Positions 60,566-64,000 of a stretch of DNA of 64,000 nucleotides are shown one piece after another; the stretch's first letter is position 1, and every line of letters begins with the position of its first letter. The notes under the pieces are model-generated. The model was not told where the DNA came from, did no database searches, and was given only the letters and a program-made list of their open reading frames with translations. A program made the position numbers and the translations under genes. The DNA comes from Toxotes chatareus (taxonomy: Eukaryota > Chordata > Actinopteri > Toxotidae): assembly GCA_016801885.1 (NCBI GenBank), contig CM028882.1, positions 15,145,047 to 15,209,046 of the forward strand. The letters are read 5' to 3'.

Positions 60566-61059
60566 AAGCATTTCAAAACTTGTTCGTTGTGGCCTTTTCT
60601 TGATATCCTGATCTCATAACTTTCTAGTTTGAGGCTTATATACTTTGTGTCCCTGTTTTTTATACACCTTGTGTCTTTTTATTTTCTGCTTATCTTCCTC
60701 GCTGCTATAAAAAAACCTTACAGGCCTAAATAAAAAATTATATAAAAATACAATTTATTTCCTCTTCTCACTTACCTATTTAAATTTAAAAAATATTTAA
60801 ACCCTCTTTAAGTAGCTGAAACTGTTCAACTGTTTGTCGTAAATTGTACAAATGTTCCATTTGGTTTGGTTTGGTTTCACTGATGAGTAATAACAATACA
60901 GGTTTTGAATTTCTGGATGCGTTATGTTGCAGGTGTAATTATTAAATGTTATCAATAACGACTCTGGTAATATCTTTTCTATGAAGAGCCAGTATGAGGG
61001 GGTATATAATTACTGGCCAACAGTTCCCCTCTTGCTCAGTGTTGCAGCAGCGTGTGTAA

Positions 61060-61145
61060 TTTGCCTGACGTAACTATTCGTATTGCAAGTACGGCATGAC
61101 GTCGAAGCACCGCCCATCGCAGGACGTCCCAATCCGACGTTGAAG
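61060..61145 (+). promoter_or_regulatory. vps13a promoter with four ACGT-core (CRE-like) motifs
   Basis: TGACGTAA (61066), TGACGTC (61097), GGACGTCC (61122) and CGACGT (61135) fall within about 80 bases, 60-140 bases upstream of the start codon. TGACGTAA and TGACGTC fit CREB/ATF sites; the others share the core only. Confidence 0.5.
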
Positions 61146-61200
61146 CGAGCTAGTCCTCAGAATGTAAACATGGTGAGAGATAGGTGAAAGAAACGCCAAA

Positions 61201-61300
61201 ATGGTCTTCGAAAGCTTGGTGGTAGATGTCCTCAACCGGTTTTTGGGGGACTACGTTGTCAATCTTGACAGCTCACAGCTAAAGCTTGGCATATGGGGAG
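61201..61300 (+). CDS. vps13a: vps13a exon 1
   Basis: Start codon, 33 codons and 1 base ending QLKLGIWG; the donor is GGAG/GTAACT. Confidence 0.95.
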
Positions 61301-63866
61301 GTAACTGAACTTGTCTGTGTCATCTTGTTGGACTAGCTCGCCCTCCAAGCTAATGCTAATGCTAACGGACGCTAGCCACAAGGCGTGTGAGAGCGGCTCT
61401 CACAGTTGTCAGTGTCACTTTATCTGACCCAAAATCTAGTTTAGCTGTCCGGTGTGAGCAAGACGGTGCAGCCAAATGCTAGTCTATAGATTGATCTATC
61501 AGAATTGTTAATTTCTTATTGCTACAATGATCTTATGTTACATTTTTTGGTTCTGCAAGGCTGCTTGCTCTGTGTATTTATGCGAGTTTCAGAGAAGCGA
61601 GCAGTTAGTCACACCCTTTCACACAGCCAGGTTATGGCTCGCCACTGTGTTTCATACTGAGTCCTTTTTACAAGTTCTACGAGCAAGTCAGACATGATAG
61701 ACCTGTGCGCTGCTGGCGCAAATGAGAGGATTAGAAGAGAGATTTCAGCGCCACTGTCAAACATAGGCAAACTTCTAAAACAACTAACTCAATCACGGAG
61801 TGAACTCATTCGTTTAACTAAACGTATATGATCACAGCTCAATATCTGTTGCTTTTCTTAACATATGTTAAATTAGTTTTTTTTAGATGTTGAGCTTGTT
61901 CAGTCTTGAAATGGAGATATATATACACACACACATGCTGCTTAGTTAAGTCTCTAGGGGCTTGTAGTAAAGATGTAGTTGTGAATGGCTTTAATAATAT
62001 GTTCCTTTGTCCTGAGTGTTGAATAAATCAACAGACAAAGGCCAAAGACCTTCTCTTCAGATTGTACTGTGTTTCTATCAGACTCATAACACAATAGTAA
62101 TTGATTTGTCTTATCTTAGTGTCCATAGTAACAATCAGTAAACAAAGTTATTTTGTCATCACAGGTGATGCTGTTCTTACAAATCTCGAGATAAAGGAAA
62201 ATGCATTGGTAAGTTGCACATAAATGTGTAAGCAAGCAGGACTATTTGTCATTTGTCATGTCTGGCATTCATGATGGTGGTTTTGTGGTACTGTCATTTA
62301 CTGTTCTTTTGTTGCAGAGTCAGCTTGATATTCCTTTTAAAGTGAGAGCCGGTCATATAGGTAAGATTGTAGTTGCTGTCCCGATCTGTCACCTTTCTTT
62401 TGGAATACAATAAAAACATTTTCTCACCTTGTGATTCTGTTATTAGGACGGCTGGAGCTTAAAATCCCATGGAAGAACCTCTACAACCAGTCAGTGGAAG
62501 CCACACTGGATGGTGTCTATCTACTCATAGTGCCCACAGCAAGTAAGATAAGCATCTATATCCTGCTAAAATAGACAACAGATTATGAGATTTAAGCATT
62601 CACAGTAGATATCATCGTGTGTGCAGTATTGTTGATTCTCACCCTTTAAGCAGACACATACACTACTTGAATGCTAATGTGATTAATCTCCTAATTTTAC
62701 ATAGTCATGGTCAAGGTTTTATAAATTCAAAAAGACATTAACACATCTTTGCATTTTAACAACTTGTATTATAGTGAACAAAAAAACCTAAAGCATCTAA
62801 AGTAACAGTAATATCAAGTTCAGTCAATTGAATAACCCTTATGAGTAGCAGACACAACACAGTGTAGCACAGTAGTCAAACAATGGATGTCTCTCATTTA
62901 TTCATGATCCCAAAGTACTTGTCAGGGCAAACAGGAAACTCAAGCTTAACCTTCAATGCGTTTTATTGTTTTCACAAATGTGCAGACAAATAATCATTTC
63001 TATTGATCCCATTTTTTCCAGGTATAAAGTACGACGCAGAAAAGGAGGAGAAACAGCTGCAAGAGGCTCGCCAGAGAGAGCTCCAGCGGATAGAAGAGAC
63101 AAAACTGAAGGCTGCTGAACAAGGTCAGTGGGTGTGTGTGTAAACATATAAGTCTAGAAAATATTCTGTATGTGTAACTGCATAAAGTCAGGCATTTCTT
63201 TCTCCCAGCAAGATTTTAACAGGTTTCATAGACACTCTTAGCCAAGTTGTAAGAAAGACTGGCTGAGAGAGATGTAGCAATCAGTGTTACTGTTGGGTTA
63301 AGTAGTCCGAAGAGTACTGGAATAAAGTAAAAAGCAGAGAACGTGTGGTTGTCTGAAGTAGATGCAGCAAAGTAACAGGAGCAGAGATTTTAAGGCATGT
63401 GGTCGTGACTTGTCTAGTTGCGAGTTCCTGTGTTGTTTGTGGAGCAGCCAGGCTACCGCTTTCACACTTTATTTGTGTGGTTTAACACTGCTGAGCCAAA
63501 ATGTTAGTTTGAGCCTTTTGCCAACACATCTATCATAGTCCTGTAAAGAATTCTTAGAGAAGTGGTACAGTACTGTGGCTTTACATTTAATCAAGCAGCA
63601 TTTTTATTTGTCAGTAGATCAATAAATATTCTAGTATCAGTAAAGGTTTCTAATATGAGTTAACTGCATAGGCCAGCTGTTTGAATGAATTAGAACATAT
63701 ACTATAAGTCATATACTATAGGTCTCACAGTCATTATATTTGTCTGTGTTTGACAGAGAACCCCAAGTTAGAGAAGCAGGACACCTTCGTGGAAAAACTT
63801 GCCACTCAGGTCATCAAAAACCTGCAGGTCAAAATATCTAACATCCATGTACGGTATGAAGATGAT
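61201..63866 (+). CDS. vps13a: Vacuolar protein sorting 13A (chorein), first six coding exons, truncated by window edge
   Basis: A bridge-like lipid-transfer protein of about 3,100 residues that moves bulk lipid at ER contact sites; human VPS13A loss causes chorea-acanthocytosis. Coding exons are 61201-61300, 62165-62208, 62318-62360, 62447-62542, 63022-63123 and 63757-63866, all GT/AG and in phase. The protein starts MVFESLVVDVLNRFLGDYVV, then LEIKENALSQLDIPFKVRAG, LKIPWKNLYNQSVEATLDG, and QDTFVEKLATQVIKNLQVKI. This is the conserved Vps13 N-terminal (chorein_N) domain that inserts at the ER. The short linker between the coiled AEQ region and DTFVEKL (no long Lys-rich insert) matches VPS13A rather than VPS13C, as does synteny with foxb2 and prune2. 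The gene continues beyond the right edge. Confidence 0.95.
62165..62208 (+). CDS. vps13a: vps13a exon 2
   Basis: 44 bases encoding DAVLTNLEIKENAL; the acceptor is CATCACAG and the donor TTG/GTAAGT. Confidence 0.94.
62318..62360 (+). CDS. vps13a: vps13a exon 3
   Basis: 43 bases encoding SQLDIPFKVRAGHI; the acceptor is TTTTGTTGCAG and the donor ATAG/GTAAGA. Confidence 0.94.
62447..62542 (+). CDS. vps13a: vps13a exon 4
   Basis: 96 bases encoding RLELKIPWKNLYNQSVEATL and DGVYLLIVPTA; the donor is GCAA/GTAAGA. Confidence 0.94.
63022..63123 (+). CDS. vps13a: vps13a exon 5
   Basis: 102 bases encoding IKYDAEKEEKQLQEARQREL and QRIEETKLKAAEQ, a charged helical segment; the acceptor is TTTTTTCCAG and the donor AAG/GTCAGT. 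Confidence 0.94.
63757..63866 (+). CDS. vps13a: vps13a exon 6
   Basis: 110 bases encoding NPKLEKQDTFVEKLATQVIK and NLQVKISNIHVRYEDD; the donor is GAT/GTGAGT. It is the last exon in the window. Confidence 0.94.
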
Positions 63867-64000
63867 GTGAGTATTTAAGCTGACTTACCTCAGTCATTTA
63901 TGTATGTACAGCAATGCTCAGATTCAAATTGTGTTAAATGAATGGAGTCAAGAGGTGGTTGCATTTTATATTCCCCCAAACAATAAGAGCATGGATTATC

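Larger units (their letters stand above)
60198..61200. other. C2CD4-family 3' flank and vps13a promoter interval
   Basis: The left part is AT-rich 3' flank. The right part (about 61020-61200) is CpG-containing and carries several ACGT-core motifs just before the vps13a ATG. No other gene is present. Confidence 0.6.

Noticed and set aside
1..64000. CRISPR arrays, bacterial operons, tRNA or rRNA genes, integrated viral genomes
   Set aside because: Repeats are microsatellites or dispersed eukaryotic elements; no cloverleaf, rRNA or viral coding sequence was recognised.

Overview
The window is vertebrate nuclear DNA, almost certainly from a ray-finned (teleost, probably percomorph-like) fish. 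The evidence is split genes with GT/AG introns, very abundant CA/TG and GA/CT microsatellites, decayed fish-type interspersed repeats (including a Tc1-family transposase fragment), and protein sequences closest to vertebrate families. Most short open frames are chance or shadow frames. The species cannot be named from sequence alone.

The gene order matches human 9q21 in order and orientation: gcnt1 (+), prune2 (-), foxb2 (+), a C2CD4-family gene (+) and the 5' end of vps13a (+). The C2CD4-family gene is the extra member. In mammals the C2CD4A/B genes sit beside VPS13C in the paralogous 15q22 block (GCNT3, BNIP2, FOXB1, C2CD4A/B, VPS13C), so this window looks like the fish copy of one of two ohnologous blocks.

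Layout. 1-5.0 kb: intergenic or 5' flank with a Tc1 remnant. 5.03-6.74 kb: gcnt1, four coding exons, 428 aa, core-2 O-glycan branching enzyme. 6.7-12.0 kb: convergent 3' flanks of gcnt1 and prune2. 12.0-41.85 kb: prune2 on the minus strand. I reconstructed 18 phase-compatible coding exons plus one doubtful microexon and one doubtful terminal exon, about 2,120 codons, with a Prune/DHHA2 N-terminus, one giant exon of 3.69 kb and a C-terminal BCH (CRAL-TRIO-like) domain. 41.85-48.18 kb: divergent prune2/foxb2 upstream region with AT-rich blocks and long GT/CT repeats. 48.19-49.14 kb: foxb2, single exon, 319 aa. 49.1-58.9 kb: gene-free flank with AT-rich blocks. 58.94-60.20 kb: C2CD4-family gene, 419 aa. 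61.2-63.87 kb: first six coding exons of vps13a, running off the right edge.

The genes do not form a functional pathway: glycosyltransferase, neuronal BCH scaffold, forkhead factor, C2 protein and lipid-transfer protein. Their association is ancestral synteny. The most notable observations are short introns in gcnt1, which is intronless across its coding region in mammals; loss of the DHH motif in prune2; a tyrosine-rich prune2 exon; the C2CD4 paralog next to vps13a; and a 14-mer repeated in the foxb2 flanks. I found no clearly new biological system.
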